A DNA stretch of 64,000 nucleotides from contig CM066031.1 in the NCBI GenBank assembly GCA_033557465.1, forward strand, positions 173,879,043-173,943,042, read 5' to 3'. This document shows positions 43,644-55,601 of this stretch, piece by piece. The stretch comes from Ichthyophis bannanicus. Its lineage: Eukaryota > Chordata > Amphibia > Gymnophiona > Ichthyophiidae. Below the pieces are notes generated by a model. It had not been told where the DNA came from, did not search any database, and saw only the letters and a list, made by a program, of their open reading frames with translations. The position numbers were made by a program, and so were the translations under genes. The stretch's first letter is position 1, and every line of letters starts with the position of its first letter.

Positions 43644-43751
43644 GGGCCCCTTTTACTAACACTTAGAATGTGTTCTCTGCCACAAAGCCTATAGGAATAA
43701 AATGGGCCATGCAGCAGATAGCATGTGCCAAGTATTTTGTAAAAGGGGCCC
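43644..43751. mobile_element. PIF/Harbinger-like MITE, 108 bp
   Basis: Inverted ends GGGCCCCTTTTACTAACAC and GTAAAAGGGGCCC, flanked by TTA on both sides (43641-43643 and 43752-43754), the usual TWA target of PIF/Harbinger. Confidence 0.75.
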
Positions 43752-43754
43752 TTA

Positions 43755-44180
43755 GTTCTGATTCATGCTTCATTGTGTTAACTGGGAGTAGTGTTGACCA
43801 ATATGCTGTATTTGTTATTTAAGTATAATGAAACTGTTAACATATGAGGATATATTGGCATGAAGGCAGATTTTAGAAAGGCCATTTAGGTGAAATCTGG
43901 GATGTCTATATCAAACCATCTAAAGTCCTGTAGGAGAAACAGCAATGAGGATGGAAACATGTAAATACTGTCTAAAATTCTCAGCCACAATATAGAGCAG
44001 GATGGGACATACAGAATAAAGGTCCAGACAAACTAAGGAAATGTTTCAGAAGCCTGCACATGCGAGATCTAGATGCTGTGGTATCGACCACATAGATATG
44101 CCTGAGCCAGTATTTTGAGACATGCATGTGTTTTAAGTTTCCACATACATGTCCCAGCCTGCGATTTTAGAAGCAGAGAC
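43755..44180. other. No recognisable gene or element
   Basis: AT-rich, no open frame of note. Confidence 0.35.
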
Positions 44181-44815
44181 ATAAGAACATAAGAACATAA
44201 GATTGCCATACTGGGTCAGACCAAGGTCCATCAAGCCCAGTATCCTGTTTCCAACAGTGGCCAATCTAAGTCATACGTACCTAGCAGTTTCCCCAAAAGA
44301 CACAGGTTCTGCAATGCTTGTACTAGGTCAAGCATTGATATCCTGGGTCCCTTCTTAATAATGGTTTATGGACCTTTCCTCCAGGAACTTGTCCAAACCT
44401 TTTTTAAACCCAGCTACACTAACAGCCTTTACTACATCCTCCGGTAACAAATTCCAGAGTTTGATTACACGTTGAGTGAAAAATATTTTCTTTTATTAGT
44501 CTTAAATAGTTTACCCTGTAGCTTCATTGCATGTCCCCTAGTCTTCCTATATTCTGATAACATAAACAGTTGATCTACGTTTACCCGTTCCACTCCGTTC
44601 ATTAATTTATAGACTTCTATCATATCTCCCCTCAGCCGTCTCTTTTCCAGGTTAAAGAGCCCTAACCTTTTTAGCCTTTCTTCATAGGAGTATCCTTGCA
44701 TCCCCTTTACCATTTTGGTGGCTCTTCTCTGAATCTTTTCTAATAACGCTATATCCTTTTTAAGATACGGCGACCAGAATTGCACACAGTATTCAAGGTG
44801 TGGTCTCACCAAAAC
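44181..44815 (-). mobile_element. CR1 LINE 3'-end fragment
   Basis: Nearly identical to 9121-9755. The 3' terminus ATAAGAACATAAGAACATAAG lies at about 44185. Coding sequence for the last about 115 codons of the RT ORF ([19 protein letters not shown] to about KYF) is cut at about 44815, and a one-base change in the A-run near 44480 shifts the last codons. The upstream MLYGVV of the open frame is flanking sequence. Confidence 0.9.
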
Positions 44816-46129
44816 CACCACACCATACAACACTTACACCTGAAAGTTCTTCTATAGCCATTTTCCTTAACCCTGAAAGGTTTATAAAATCAGCAGCATT
44901 CTAATCAGCATCTTCTACTAGATCGTGCAGTAGTCATCAGCGTGCATTTATGACATCACTCCACTGCTAAGCAAAAAGTGTAGTGTCATGCCACAAACTC
45001 AGCATTTCCCTTACACTTCATCTCCTCTCAGGGAGTTTTCAGCATTACAACCTAGACACTATGAGGGTCATTTTAAGTCTTAGTCATGATTTGGACATCT
45101 GAAAACATGCATGAGGGCGTCCAGAGATGTCTAAGGAGGCAAAGGACATGATGGAGGTATGTCTTAGGCAGTGCAATTAACTTAGACGTTCCCATTTGAT
45201 TTCAGAAAAGTCAGGGACATCTGCAACTCTGTCCAACTTTAGACCTGTCCCAAGCACACATAAGCATTGGGAAAGTGCTTGTTTTGGCTGCAAAACATCT
45301 AGAGGGTGTAGAGAAGTGGAGAGTTAAGTGACTCAAGATCACAAGGAGCAGCAATGTGATTAGAACCCTGGCTTCCCTAGTCCTAGCCTATTAGATATAT
45401 CTGGTCTTAAATAATCTTCCAGGGACGCCTATACAGACAGCCCCACAGATGTCCATATCGGGCATATACACATTTGTGAAATCGTGCCTGAACATGGACA
45501 TGCCTGCTCCCCCCCCCCCCCCACCCCCCGATGTTCTGGCTTGGACGTCATTGCAAAATGTGCCTTTACAGAAATAAGGCAATTCCTCTCTGTAATCCAT
45601 CTAAATAGACACTTTTAGGGACTGAATGCTTTCAGGTCAAGTGACTATATAGTTAGATCCTTTCCATGACCTCACTGTTCACAAGTCTGCAATATCTCTT
45701 AGCTCATCAGCTTATATATGGATCAGAGAGATGATTCCATTTTTTGTGTTGCCATTACAGAAAACCCAAAGACCACAGAAAGGTCTACCTAATCTGCTGA
45801 TTAGCCTATCAGCCATATATTTGGATTTCATAGAACTTTAAACTTTATAGGCCCAATATTAAAAAGAATTTAGCCATTTAGCAAGTCCTGCTAACCTGCT
45901 AAATCCCGCTGAACTCAACAGTTCCTCTGACCGCCACAGCACTATCCGAATAGCGCTGGCAAAGTCCGTCTGAGGAGCTGGGGTGGAGCCAGGACTTATG
46001 CCGATAGCAGTGATTTCAGCACCGCTATCTGGCTAAGGATTCACATAACTTTAGACATGCAAATTGCTATTCTATGCAGATTGGCTATCTGTGCAGTGGC
46101 TGAATAGCTGTAGGTACTAACCACAAAAG

Positions 46130-46130
<1 letters not shown>
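44816..46130. other. Non-coding, old repeat scraps
   Basis: Contains a SINE-like scrap at about 45290-45390 (minus; TTGTGATCTTGAGTCACTTAAC and GGGTTCTAATCAC-type box B), a C-rich tract at 45509-45530, and a MITE-like start TAGGCCCAATATTAAAAAG at about 45850. No gene. Confidence 0.4.

Positions 46131-46163
<33 letters not shown>
46131..46163. repeat. (TATC)n microsatellite
   Basis: Eight uninterrupted TCTA/TATC tetramers. Confidence 0.95.
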
Positions 46164-46628
46164 ATTCCGTGGCAGCCACTGTGTGGCTTTTGCCTATGGC
46201 AGCTGGCATTTAAAGTAGCCACTGACTGTCAAGGGCTAAATATTGTCCCATACAATTTCAAGGTACAAATAGACAAAAAGTGTTAAATGAGGATGCACTG
46301 GAGAACAGAGATTAACAGGCATATATTTCTTAATGAGGGGGAAAAGGGGCAAAAAAGCAAAAGACCCTGGATTTTTCCTGTAGTATTAAATATAAAGTTG
46401 TGTACACAAGAAAGCAAGGTTGAAAATAAAAGCAATAAGAAAAGCTGACAAACATGAGAAATAAACCCAGCTGCAATTTGACCACAAACTGTATCTCCCC
46501 ATTACCACACATCTCTTTTATTCATTAGTGCCACTGCATAAAGTCAGCACTCCATCCACAATCAAAAGTGCCCAAGTATGATGGGAAAGGCTATTACAAT
46601 TAGGGGTCACTTACATTAGTCTTGGAGG

Positions 46629-46850
46629 GAAGTAGCCGCCTAATGGTTAGAGCACTGGCTTGGTAACCAGAGACCAGTGTTTGATTCCCACTAACACTCC
46701 TTGTGGCCTTGGGCAAGTCACTTAACCCTTCATTGCCTCAGAAGACATAGCAATCTGCTTCCAGTCACACTGCCAAAAAAACCAAGGAGCCAGTGGGTAG
46801 GGTTGTCAGGGGTCAGCATTGACTCGAAATTACACATTGCATTTTTCAAA
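46629..46850 (+). mobile_element. tRNA-derived SINE
   Basis: Head AGTAGCCGCCTAATGGTTAG (box A), then GTGTTTGATTCCC (box B like), body CCTTGTGGCCTTGGGCAAGT and CACTTAACCCTTC, and a distinct tail with GGTTGTCAGGGGTCAGCATT followed by GACTCGAAA. The tail differs from the L2-type tail at 17290 and 61694. Confidence 0.75.
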
Positions 46851-48401
46851 AGTTAGTTACAAACAGAGTTTTTCAATTTTACAACACTTTCCACCAAGCA
46901 TTTGAAAAAAACACTACATCATTTTCTCCAAATGCACATTTTAAAATATTGTTTGTCTAAGCTTTAAACACATTGCATATGACAGAAAGATACACAGTTC
47001 AACGATTTTTGTCCTCACCAACTCACAGTAATCCATTCCTTTTCTATGCAAACTAAGGGGCACATTTTCCAAAATGCAATAAGAATCTGCAGGTATTAGG
47101 GCATGAATGGTTACTGTATAGCTGAGACACTGTGCTAATTCCTGCAGTAATGGTCTACCATTGCAGTGAGTGAGTTATGGGTATGCCACCACTGCAGATT
47201 GTGTGTATGCACTTAGACTCACTGCTTCTTAAAGGTAACACCAAACCTTTCAGAAGATTGATGCACCACCCCCAACACAAAGTCAATGTCTCACCACACC
47301 CTCAGTTCTTATTTGGGGGGGGGGGCAGCCTGGTGACTAGTGGGGGGCAATAACAATCCTCAGATGCTCTTGCCAGGTCTGCACCCTAGTTTAAAATAGA
47401 GCCAGCTATCATCAGAAGTCTTGTAGTATGACTACTGTTACCTCTAGAGGTTAGACTTGCCATTCTGGACCAGGAAGCAGGTTCCCATCAAGAGCGTGCA
47501 TTGGGCAGTTGCAGCATGAGGGTTTCTGCTGCCCTAGGCAGACCCTCTGTGCTGTTGCTGCTGCCCCCTGCAAAAGACTGCACCTCCATCCAGCCCACCC
47601 CCCCTTCTTGCACTGAAGCAGCAGTGGTTGAACTGCTGCTTCATCGCTACTTCAAGCCTTAAAGTGCCCGCACCCATGCAAGCTTTTGGCCTGCCACTCC
47701 TCCAATGCAACTTTCTTAGAGGGCAGGCTAGAACTCCACGGTGCTGAAGCAGCAGTTCAGCTGCCGCTTCCCGGGGAGTTGAGATAGTGATGCAACCCAC
47801 CATGGCCTGCTACCCTAGGTAACCACCTAGTTGATGGGCCGCTAAGAAGCAGAACATGCTATTTATGCATGCGCTAATAGTGTGCTCAGTAGTATGCGCT
47901 ATTGAGGGAAAACTAAATACAACCCCCCACCCTGAAAATTTGAGCTGCACACCCCTACCAGTGATAAACAGACATCTTCGCCTCTACAGGGTTCTCCCCC
48001 CAGGAGGTACACATCAGGTGCGGTGCCAATGATGGATATGAGCAGAAAGGTCCCCTGTGCAGCGGCCGAGGTGGGGGCGGGCAGGAGTGGGATAAGGTGT
48101 CAAGCTCCAGGCTCTCTTTTCTCTCGCCAGCTTCCAGAGAAAAAGTTTCATGTCCTCAGGTCGGTCTTGACCCGAGGCCTTCAGTCACTTTCCACAAGAT
48201 GGGACAAAGACCGCCTCTTAGCAACATAAGAGGGGCAGTCGGCCACGCATCTCCTTCCGTCCTCTCCAGTTTTCATGTGCCACCGCTGCGGAGAAAAACC
48301 ACATGAAACGGAGCTCGGAGCACAAAAGAGGCCGGGGAAAGGGTATCAGGATGGTACTAGCAGCCTCTACAGACAATAAGGTCTCACAATGTATGTACAA
48401 A
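46851..48401. other. Non-coding
   Basis: Contains a GGGGCACATTTTCCAAAATG stretch at about 47057, which looks like the start of a MITE, and a region at 47490-47830 rich in CTGCTGCC and CCCTAGG words. The frames of 60-90 codons show no domain. Confidence 0.35.
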
Positions 48402-49729
48402 GGGGTATGTTTACTAAACCGCGTTAGGTAATGTTAACGCGCATTAAGGGTACTTAACGCCCGTTAAGGGTACCTAACTCGCATTAACGTCACCGTCCAC
48501 GGTAAATCCCACAGAGGGCGGAGAGAGGGCAGAGAGAAGGGGTCAATGGGCAGGGAGTGGGTGGGGAGAAGCTCCCATGGCACTAACGCAGGGTACTGAA
48601 GGGCTGAACATTACCGGGAATGAAAACGTGTCGTTAGCTGCAGATATGCAGGAGGGTGAAACAATTTCAGCGTCAGCAATGTACAACATAGGCAGGAGCC
48701 CAAGAACATGATAGTAGTGCTCCATATGCAGCAACAGCATAGTGCCCAAGTATGAACAGCCACTATAGCGATGGTGCAAATGGGGTATAGGGGCTGCAGG
48801 CGGGACATGTAGTGGGGGCAGCTGGGGCACAGGGCGGACTAGGCTGTTGCCTAGGTGGCACATAGGAACATAGAAACTGGAAATCAGCAAGACAGCAGCT
48901 GACCAAGGCCAAACACAATCCACCTACATCTACCTGGTCCACCCTAGCCAATAGTTGCTAGGGCACTGACCTGACATCCCCCCAGCCGTCCCTCCCCCAT
49001 GTGGAATGGACATAATATTGGTAGGCGGTGATGGGGGGGATGTGAGGATGTCCATGTATGCCTCCCTACCCCAGACCCCGCTCCCTAGGCGACCGCCTAC
49101 CTGCACAGTAGATGGCCTGGGACTGCACACTACCAGCACTGACAGCATATGCCCAGGCGGCATGGCAGGGGAGCGTGTGCTGGTGCTGTAGGGGGCAGTG
49201 GGACCTGCCTGAAGTGCACCCAGGCAATGCCCTGTACCAGTACGTGGTGTGCAGTACAACAGAAAAGGTCTGGCTGAGGAGACATAAAGGTAGCCCCAGG
49301 GACTGCTGTGCTTCTGTGGCAACAGTCCACACAGTCAGTGTGTCCCAGAGCAGAAAGTCACAGGTTCAGGTCAAAGCTGTGGATCCTGCAGAACACATCC
49401 CTATCTTTTACACTACAATGCAGATACAACAGCAACATGTGCAATCCCCAAAGCAGCGGCCAACAGGGGTGCAAACACCCATTCACACAGGCTCCACTAT
49501 CCAAAACTCCATGGAGAGTCAAGCTGTTGGCCCCAGCACAGAACCACAGTTATCACCAGAGCACTATTACTACCTCCCGCACAGTTTGGCAATGTCAGCA
49601 CTGTGATAATTACCAATGTGGCGGGCAGGGATGCCAACCACCCCTATCTTTGCACAATGCTGCAGTAGAAGTGTGTGTATATGTCTATCCATTGTTTCAT
49701 GGCTGCCTACACCTCTCTGGGCCCACAAT
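48402..49729 (+). mobile_element. Long-TIR element copy F (5' part)
   Basis: Starts GGGGTATGTTTACTAAACCG at 48402 and has GTTAACGCGCATTAAGG subterminal repeats and the family block GGGGTCAATGGGCAGGGAG (about 48540). It holds a tRNA-like unit at 49310-49385 and the module ending GGCCCACAAT at 49729. There copy G begins inside it: the uninterrupted order is seen at 62725-62750 in copy H. The 3' remainder is not visible downstream. Confidence 0.75.
49310..49385 (+). repeat. tRNA-like unit in copy F
   Basis: Box B region CAGGTTCAGGTC. The box A side is reduced (GTGGCAACAGTCCAC), lacking the usual GGTGCAGTGCA. Confidence 0.4.
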
Positions 49730-50790
49730 GGGGTATGTTTACTAAACCGCAGTAACATAGCAGTGGCTACATTAACACGCGATAACGTTACCAAATGTAA
49801 CGTTAACGCATGCTAACGTTACCAGATGCAACGTTAGCACTCATTAATGTCTCTGGCAGCGTTAAGTCCCGCAGAGAGTGGAGAGAGTGCAGAGAGAAGG
49901 GGTCAATGGGCAGAGAGGGGGCGGGGAGAGGGTCCTGCTACACTAACGCGGTGAACCGAAGGGCTGAACATTACCGTGAGTGAAAACCTGTCATTAGATG
50001 CACATGTGCAGGAGAGAGAATCCATTTAAGTGTCAGCAATGTACAGCATAGGCAGGGAGCCCAAAAAAAGTGATAGTAGTGCTACATGTGCAGCAACAGC
50101 ATAGTGCCTAGGTATGAAAGGGCAGTATGGCGATGTTGCAAATGGGGCATAGGGGGCTGCATGCAGGACATACAGTGGGGCAGCTGGGGCACAGGGTGGG
50201 TTAGGCAGATGCCTTGGTGGCACATAGGAATGCAAAATCTGGAAATCAGCAAAACAGCAAAACAGCAACTGACCAAGGTCAAACATGCCCACGAGTCTGT
50301 GTCCCACAGTGTCCCATCCAGGGGACATTACCCAGCAGGTACCCCAAATGGCACATAACATTGGCAGGTGGTGCCAGGGGGAAGCATGGATGTCTATGTA
50401 GGTACCCCTACCCCACACCCCACACCCTAGGCAGCCGCCTACCTGCACACTGGATGGCCTGGGACTGCGCACCACCAGCACCACCAGCATATGGGCATGT
50501 CAGCATGGTGGGGGAGGGGTGCTGGTGGGAGAGGGGGCAGTGGCATCTTCCCACAACAGACCAAGGCCAAGCCCTGTTCATGTGGGTGGCATGCCATGCA
50601 ACAGACAAGGTCTGTCTGTTGAACAGTCATGGTATCCCCAGGGACCAACTTGCCTCTGTGGTAACAATATGGTGCAATACACACAGCCAGTGTGTCCTGG
50701 GGTAGAAAGTCACAGGTTCAAGTCCCAGCTGTGGCTTCAGCAGACCATGTCCTTACATTTTACCCAAGAAACAGCAAGCTGCCACGTAGG
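49730..50790 (+). mobile_element. Long-TIR element copy G (5' part), nested in F
   Basis: Starts GGGGTATGTTTACTAAACCG at 49730 with ACGTTAACGC-type subterminal repeats, and has the family block at about 49895. A tRNA-like unit lies at 50645-50737 (TATGGTGCAATACACACAGC, box B GGTTCAAGTCCC). Family similarity ends near 50790, where the repeat with the hammerhead-like fold begins. The 3' TIR is missing. Confidence 0.75.
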
Positions 50791-50824
50791 CAACCAATAC
50801 AAAAACCAGTCTAGAGACATGGCA

Positions 50825-51100
50825 GTAGAAGCAAAATCCTTTATTTACATAGAGGATGAGTGTGCCAATAACCCGACACTAGCTGTGTTTCATGTGTACT
50901 TCTTCAGGGGTATTTGGCTCACTATAAATAAATACATAAATAATTAAAAAACAAAATGCATAAATTAAAAATAGCAAATTAAAAACATAAAAACATATCA
51001 AAAGTAAATGAAGAACCAAATAAATGTTACATTACTTTCATTAAAACCATATAAATAATCATGTACATATAAAGGCAAAACATGAATTATAACTAAAAGG
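50825..51100 (-). mobile_element. Repeat with hammerhead-like motif, copy 1 (possible Penelope-like end)
   Basis: About 275 bp matching 62163-62440 in reverse complement over its whole length. Its minus-strand 3' part reads through the ribozyme-like segment (50864-50918) and then CATCCTCTATGTAAATAAAG. No coding sequence is recognised, so assignment to Penelope-like elements rests only on the ribozyme-like motif. Confidence 0.6.
50864..50918 (-). ncRNA. Hammerhead-ribozyme-like motif, core complete
   Basis: On the minus strand: stem I 5' strand GCCAAATACCC, core CTGAAGA (fits CUGANGA), short stem II region AGTACACAT, core GAAA, stem III ACAC/GTGT with loop AGCTA, cleavage-site C, then stem I 3' strand GGGTTATTGGC. 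Stem I pairs as 4 bp, a 2x2 internal loop and 5 bp. All catalytic-core positions of the hammerhead consensus that I can check are present. Stem II is weak (only one clear pair), so activity is uncertain. Similar minimal hammerheads are known in Penelope-like retroelements. Confidence 0.6.
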
Positions 51101-52192
51101 TGCATGCAAATATAAAGAACATAAATAACCTTCCATAAGCAAATGAGTAACATGTATATGCATTAAAGATCTTCTTCATAAAACCCTTAGAAAACAACTT
51201 AAAAACAAAAGGAATGAACTACAAAAAGGAAAGAAAGAGGAGGAGAGCATGAGGAGGAGCCGGAGTGAAACAGATGGATACATAAACTATATGAATTAGA
51301 AATAATACATTATGTACCCGTGTTTAAAAAAACATATTGTACCCATGTTTAAAATAATTTTTTAAAAAATTAAAAAAAAATAAAATATTTGGACGGACCA
51401 ATAACTATAATAACTCATGAGTATATAAAACATGTAAGAAACCCTTAGGTAAGTATACTATATTTAAAAAGAAACTGTGAAATAAAACCTACCGCTGCAA
51501 CAAGAGCAAATAAATAAAAATCCCTTGTGAGGGTACTAGGGAAGAACGTTGTCACCATATATATGTTGTATATTACTAACATCCGTCTTCAAATTGTACT
51601 ACAGGGGAAATAAATAATAAATGAATGTAAACCAATGTTAAAAAATTCATCTCCAATGACCATATCTAAAATGAAACCGTAAAATACTAAAACCTACCGC
51701 TGCAAACAGACCATATAATTTAAAAATCCCTTTGGCAGGTATTTAGGAAAGAATATTGTAGCCACAAGTGTCACTACCATCCGCCTTTGAACTCTATTAC
51801 AAAGAATAAATAAATAAATAGATAAAAACGATCTCCAAAGGCAGAATCAAAAACATACATAGATACAATTATCCCAAAGAACAATATGAACTACTTAATT
51901 GATGCTAAAAATAGACTGTTAAAAAACAGACTGTTAAAAAACATAGCCCCCGCGGCGTAGTATATTACTAACATCAACCTTCCGGTTGTACTAAAACCGA
52001 TAATAAAACAATGAACACCATGAAAATCACAAATCAAAAGACTCAACAAAATTATAATTGTCAATACTCCAAAGAATATTATAAGGTTTTAAAACAATAC
52101 AATAAATCGATTGTAAGACCTCCATGTAGAGGAACCCTCTGAAAAAATTAAGACGATCATAAAAGATGCCTGCGTATGTGTCGTAGCGTTTA
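51101..52192. other. AT-rich sequence with imperfect about 200-bp repeats
   Basis: Two clear units carry AAAACCTACCGCTGCAA, then AATCCCTT and later CATCCG(T/C)CTT (51486-51610 and 51685-51800). A third partial unit at about 51940-51995 has ACATCAACCTTCCGG. No frames. It may belong to the same element as 50825-51100. Confidence 0.45.
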
Positions 52193-52602
52193 TTCTCCAG
52201 GACCAAGCAGGAAGTCAGTCCTCACATATGGGTTACGTCGGCGCCGACGGAGCCCCCATGCGGAGCTCTTCCCCAGCTTTCATAGAAAGCCTTTGGGAAT
52301 GCAGCGCGCATGCGTGGTCCCCTTCCCGCCCAAGGGTGCCATCTTGCTCAGTCTTCTTTTTTCCGCGGAGCCCGATGGACGTGTTTCGTTTTCACCCGAG
52401 GAAAAAGTTGATTTTTTTGCCTGGATCCGTGTTTTTCTTCGGTTCGACGACGGTTTCCCTTTCCCGCCTGGGCCCGGTACACCAGTATCGAGCCCGGACT
52501 TTATTTTTCATTTTTTGTCCTTTGTGACTAGCGTTCGCACCATTTTTCTATTTTTCCCTGGCAGCCCTGTCTTTTGACCTTTCAGGGGCCCTTTTTCCCC
52601 CA

Positions 52603-54396
52603 ATGGCTGCCAGTGGGTTTAAAAAGTGTGATCGGTGTAAGAAACTGATGTCTCTCACCGACACACATGACTGCTGCCTCCGCAGCCTCGGACCCGATCA
52701 TAACCCGCTGATCTGTGGTCTGTGTGGGAAAATGTCCTCAAAGGCGTTGATGAGCTGTCAGCATCAGAAGGAAAGAATGTTCTCTGACTCCGCGTCCGGC
52801 TGGGCCCAGACTTCGTCAGAGGCCTCGACGTCTCGGGACTCCGGTTCCGAGCATCGCCGGGGTTCCTCTGAGAGGGGGTCTCCCTTGTGGGAGCACCGCA
52901 GGAAGAAGAAACCCGCGAGGATGGCATCGGTGGATGCACCTGGTTCCTCGAGGGCCAAGTCGCATAGCCCCGAACGCCGTCCCGGGTCTTCGGAGTCGGA
53001 GAGGCCTGCTAAACAACCTCGTGTAGAGACAAAGTCCCCGAGTCATGTGAGTACTGTAGTCCTCGTGGACTCTCCTCCGGGGAGGCGACGTCGAGCCCGA
53101 TGCCATTGGGGCCCGAGTAGGGGGCTGCTGAGTCTCCTGAGCTCGGACTCAGGTTGACAGCCTTGAAGAGCAGCTTGGCTGCCTTCACGGAACAGCAGTG
53201 GGCACTGATCGCCGGTCTCACCGGTGCATCTGCCCCGACCACCGGGACACCGACGTCCAAGTCGACCCCGGAGGCCAAGCCGATCCTCGAGGCCATGTGC
53301 TCTCAAGTCAATCCCTCGGCCTCCCGTTCGGGACCGAGGTCGTCAACGCCGGTACCCTCGGCGTCCGGGCAGATGGCATCAGTGCCTGCCTGACCGGAGC
53401 CGCTCGATTCCTCCTCCGAGGGATCGGGCTGGGAAACGGAGGACAAGGAGTCCCCAGACACTTTTCGGACCCGGTGTGTCCTTCGGACTCACCGGAGTCT
53501 GAGCCTCGGAGACGGTCCCCCCCCCGGAGGACACCCGGTTCTCGGACTTCGTGCGGGACATGGCGAAGGCCTTGGCCTTCCCCGCGGACCCTGAGGAGGA
53601 GCCTCGAGCCGAGGAGCTCGAGGCCCTGCAGTATGACTCTCCTCCCAAGGAGGCCTTTACTGTACCGGTTCCTCCGATGCTGGAACGGTTGCTCTTCCGC
53701 ATGTGGGAGGCGCTGGCCTCGATGCCGGTTTTGAGCAAGTGGGTCGATTCCATCTATTGAGTCCACAAGAGCCCTGGGTTCCAGAAGGCACAGCTACCGC
53801 ACCATTCCATGGTTGTGGAATCGGCCATGCATTGGCTGAAGAGTCAGAAGATGCACTCCTCGGTGCCTCCCGACCAGGAGGCCTGGAACCTGGATGCCCT
53901 CGGTAGAAAGTGCTTCTAGGGCTCTATGCTTGCTTGCCGTCTCCAGACCTACCAGCTGTACATGGGCATGTACCTTCGAGATCTGGCAAAGGAGATTGCC
54001 GGGTTCTCTGCTGGTCTCTCTGAGGAACCTTTGCAGAGGTTCACAGCCTTGTCAACTGGGATCCGAGAATGCTCGAAGTTTATGTCTCGAGCAGCTTATG
54101 ATGGCTTCGAGGCTTCAGCCTGAGTAGCCTCGGCCGGCATCGGTGCACGCCATCAGGCCTGGCTACAGTCATCAGACCTCGAGCCATGGGTGCAGGACAA
54201 GTTGGTCGATGTCCCCTGCCGAGGTGAAAACCTCTTTGGCAAGCTCATGGCTGAAAAAGCTGCAGAACTCGAGTCCGAGACTCTCACCAGGACAGGGTTG
54301 TCCAAAAAGACCTCTGCCCCTTCTCAAAAGAAGAAGGGTTTGGGGAAAAAGTCCTTTTACCCGAGAAAGGCATCTGCCTACAAATCTTACCCTTAG
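52603..54396 (+). pseudogene. DIRS-2 gag-like ORF, broken
   Basis: ATG 52603 opens 184 codons: N-terminal zinc-like KKCDRCKKLMSLTDTHDCC and LICGLCGK (CxxC...H-CC...CxxC), then Ser/Arg/Glu-rich low-complexity sequence. After the stop at 53157 the coding path continues in other frames: 53551-53760 (MAKALAFPADPEEEPRAEE; FRMWEALASMPVLSKWVD), 53926-54123 (MYLRDLAKEIAGFSAGLSE) and 54190-54396 (DKLVDVPCRGENLFGKLMAE, ending KSFYPRK). About four frameshifts or stops are present. The protein would coat element RNA. The order and core segments parallel DIRS-1 gag. Confidence 0.75.
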
Positions 54397-54447
54397 TACC
54401 AGGCCTCCACAGCTCCCCAACAGGGTCAGCTGGCAAGGGGCAGGGAC

Positions 54448-55580
54448 ATGGGCCCCGTAGGCAGAAAACCCCCAAGCCACCAGTTCCGGCTCCTGCACAG
54501 CAGGGAGCGGGGTTTTGACTCCAGTGGCATAGCCTCTCCTCCTCAGCTGGCCCCTCTCAGCACAGGAGGCCGGTTGACCCTGTACGCCCACATGTGGTCG
54601 GCAATAACAAGGTATACCTGTGTGCTAAGCATAGTCCAGAGGGGCTATCTGCTCCATTTCCACCAGGTACCCACCTCCTACTTTCCAGGGGAGCCTCCAA
54701 GACTCCCTCTGCACAGGAACCTACTCCTGCAGGAGTTAGCAAGTCTTCTAAAGGAGCAGGCGGTGGAACTGGTGCCCCAACACCTGAGAGGTCAAGGCTT
54801 CTATTCAGGTACTTCCTGGTACCAAAAAGGACAGGAGGCCTCCGGCCCATCCTAGACTTGCGAAATCTAAACAAGTTCCTGGAGAGGGAAACGTTCAAGA
54901 TGCTTACCCTTGGAATACTGCTGCCCTACCTCCAGCAGGGAGATTGGCTATGCTCCTTAGACCTAAAGGATGCTTATACTCACATCCTTATTCATCCAGA
55001 CCACAGACAATATCTCAGATTTGTGATGGGAGGAAACCATTTTCAGTACAGGGTACTCCCTTTTGGCCTAACCTACGCCCCCAGGGTTTTCACCAAGTGC
55101 CTGGCAATGGTGGCAGCCTACCTCAGGGTTCAAGGGATCTTTGTTTTTCCATACCTGGACGACTGGCTCATCAGGGGTCAGTCTCCACAGGAGACCAATC
55201 AAGCCACCCTCCACACTATCTCTCTTCTCCAGCATCTGGGGCTTGTCATAAACTTCGCAAAGTCCACTTTGCACCCCTCACAGAGCCTGGAGTTCATAGG
55301 AGCAAGACTGGACACCCTTCAGGCAAAGGCTTTTTTGCCTGTGGACAGGGCCCACAGACTGATGGATTTGGCCAGACAATTCCGCAGCAATTCTCTGGTC
55401 TCCGCCAGACAATTCCTGAGGCTCTTGGGCCACATGGCATCCACAGTCCATGTCACTCCAAATGCCCATCTGCACATGAGGCCGGCTCAGTGGGGCCTCC
55501 GGACTCAGTGGCTGCAGGCCACAGGAAACCTGGCGGACAAGGTGAGGGTGTCCCAGCTGCTAGCATCTTCACTGCAGTAG
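54448..55580 (+). pseudogene. DIRS-2 reverse transcriptase, one frameshift
   Basis: The upstream frame 54448-54855 gives GGRLTLYAHMWSAITRYTCV and LLKEQAVELVPQHLRGQGFY. A one-base loss near 54805 moves the rest into frame 54594-55580: RYFLVPKRTGGLRPILDLRN (72-91), SLDLKDAYTHILIHP (121-135), LPFGLTYAPRVFT (155-167), the catalytic FPYLDDWLI (185-193) with both Asp present, FIGARLDT and LLGHMAS. Apart from the shift the polymerase core looks functional. It stops at 55580, where the RNase H frame takes over. Confidence 0.9.
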
Positions 55581-55601
55581 TGACTTCATCTCCCAAATCT
55601 G

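Noticed and set aside
53009..53766. Long minus-strand frames opposite the DIRS-2 gag (95-152 codons)
   Set aside because: These are shadows of the CpG-rich gag coding region on the plus strand.
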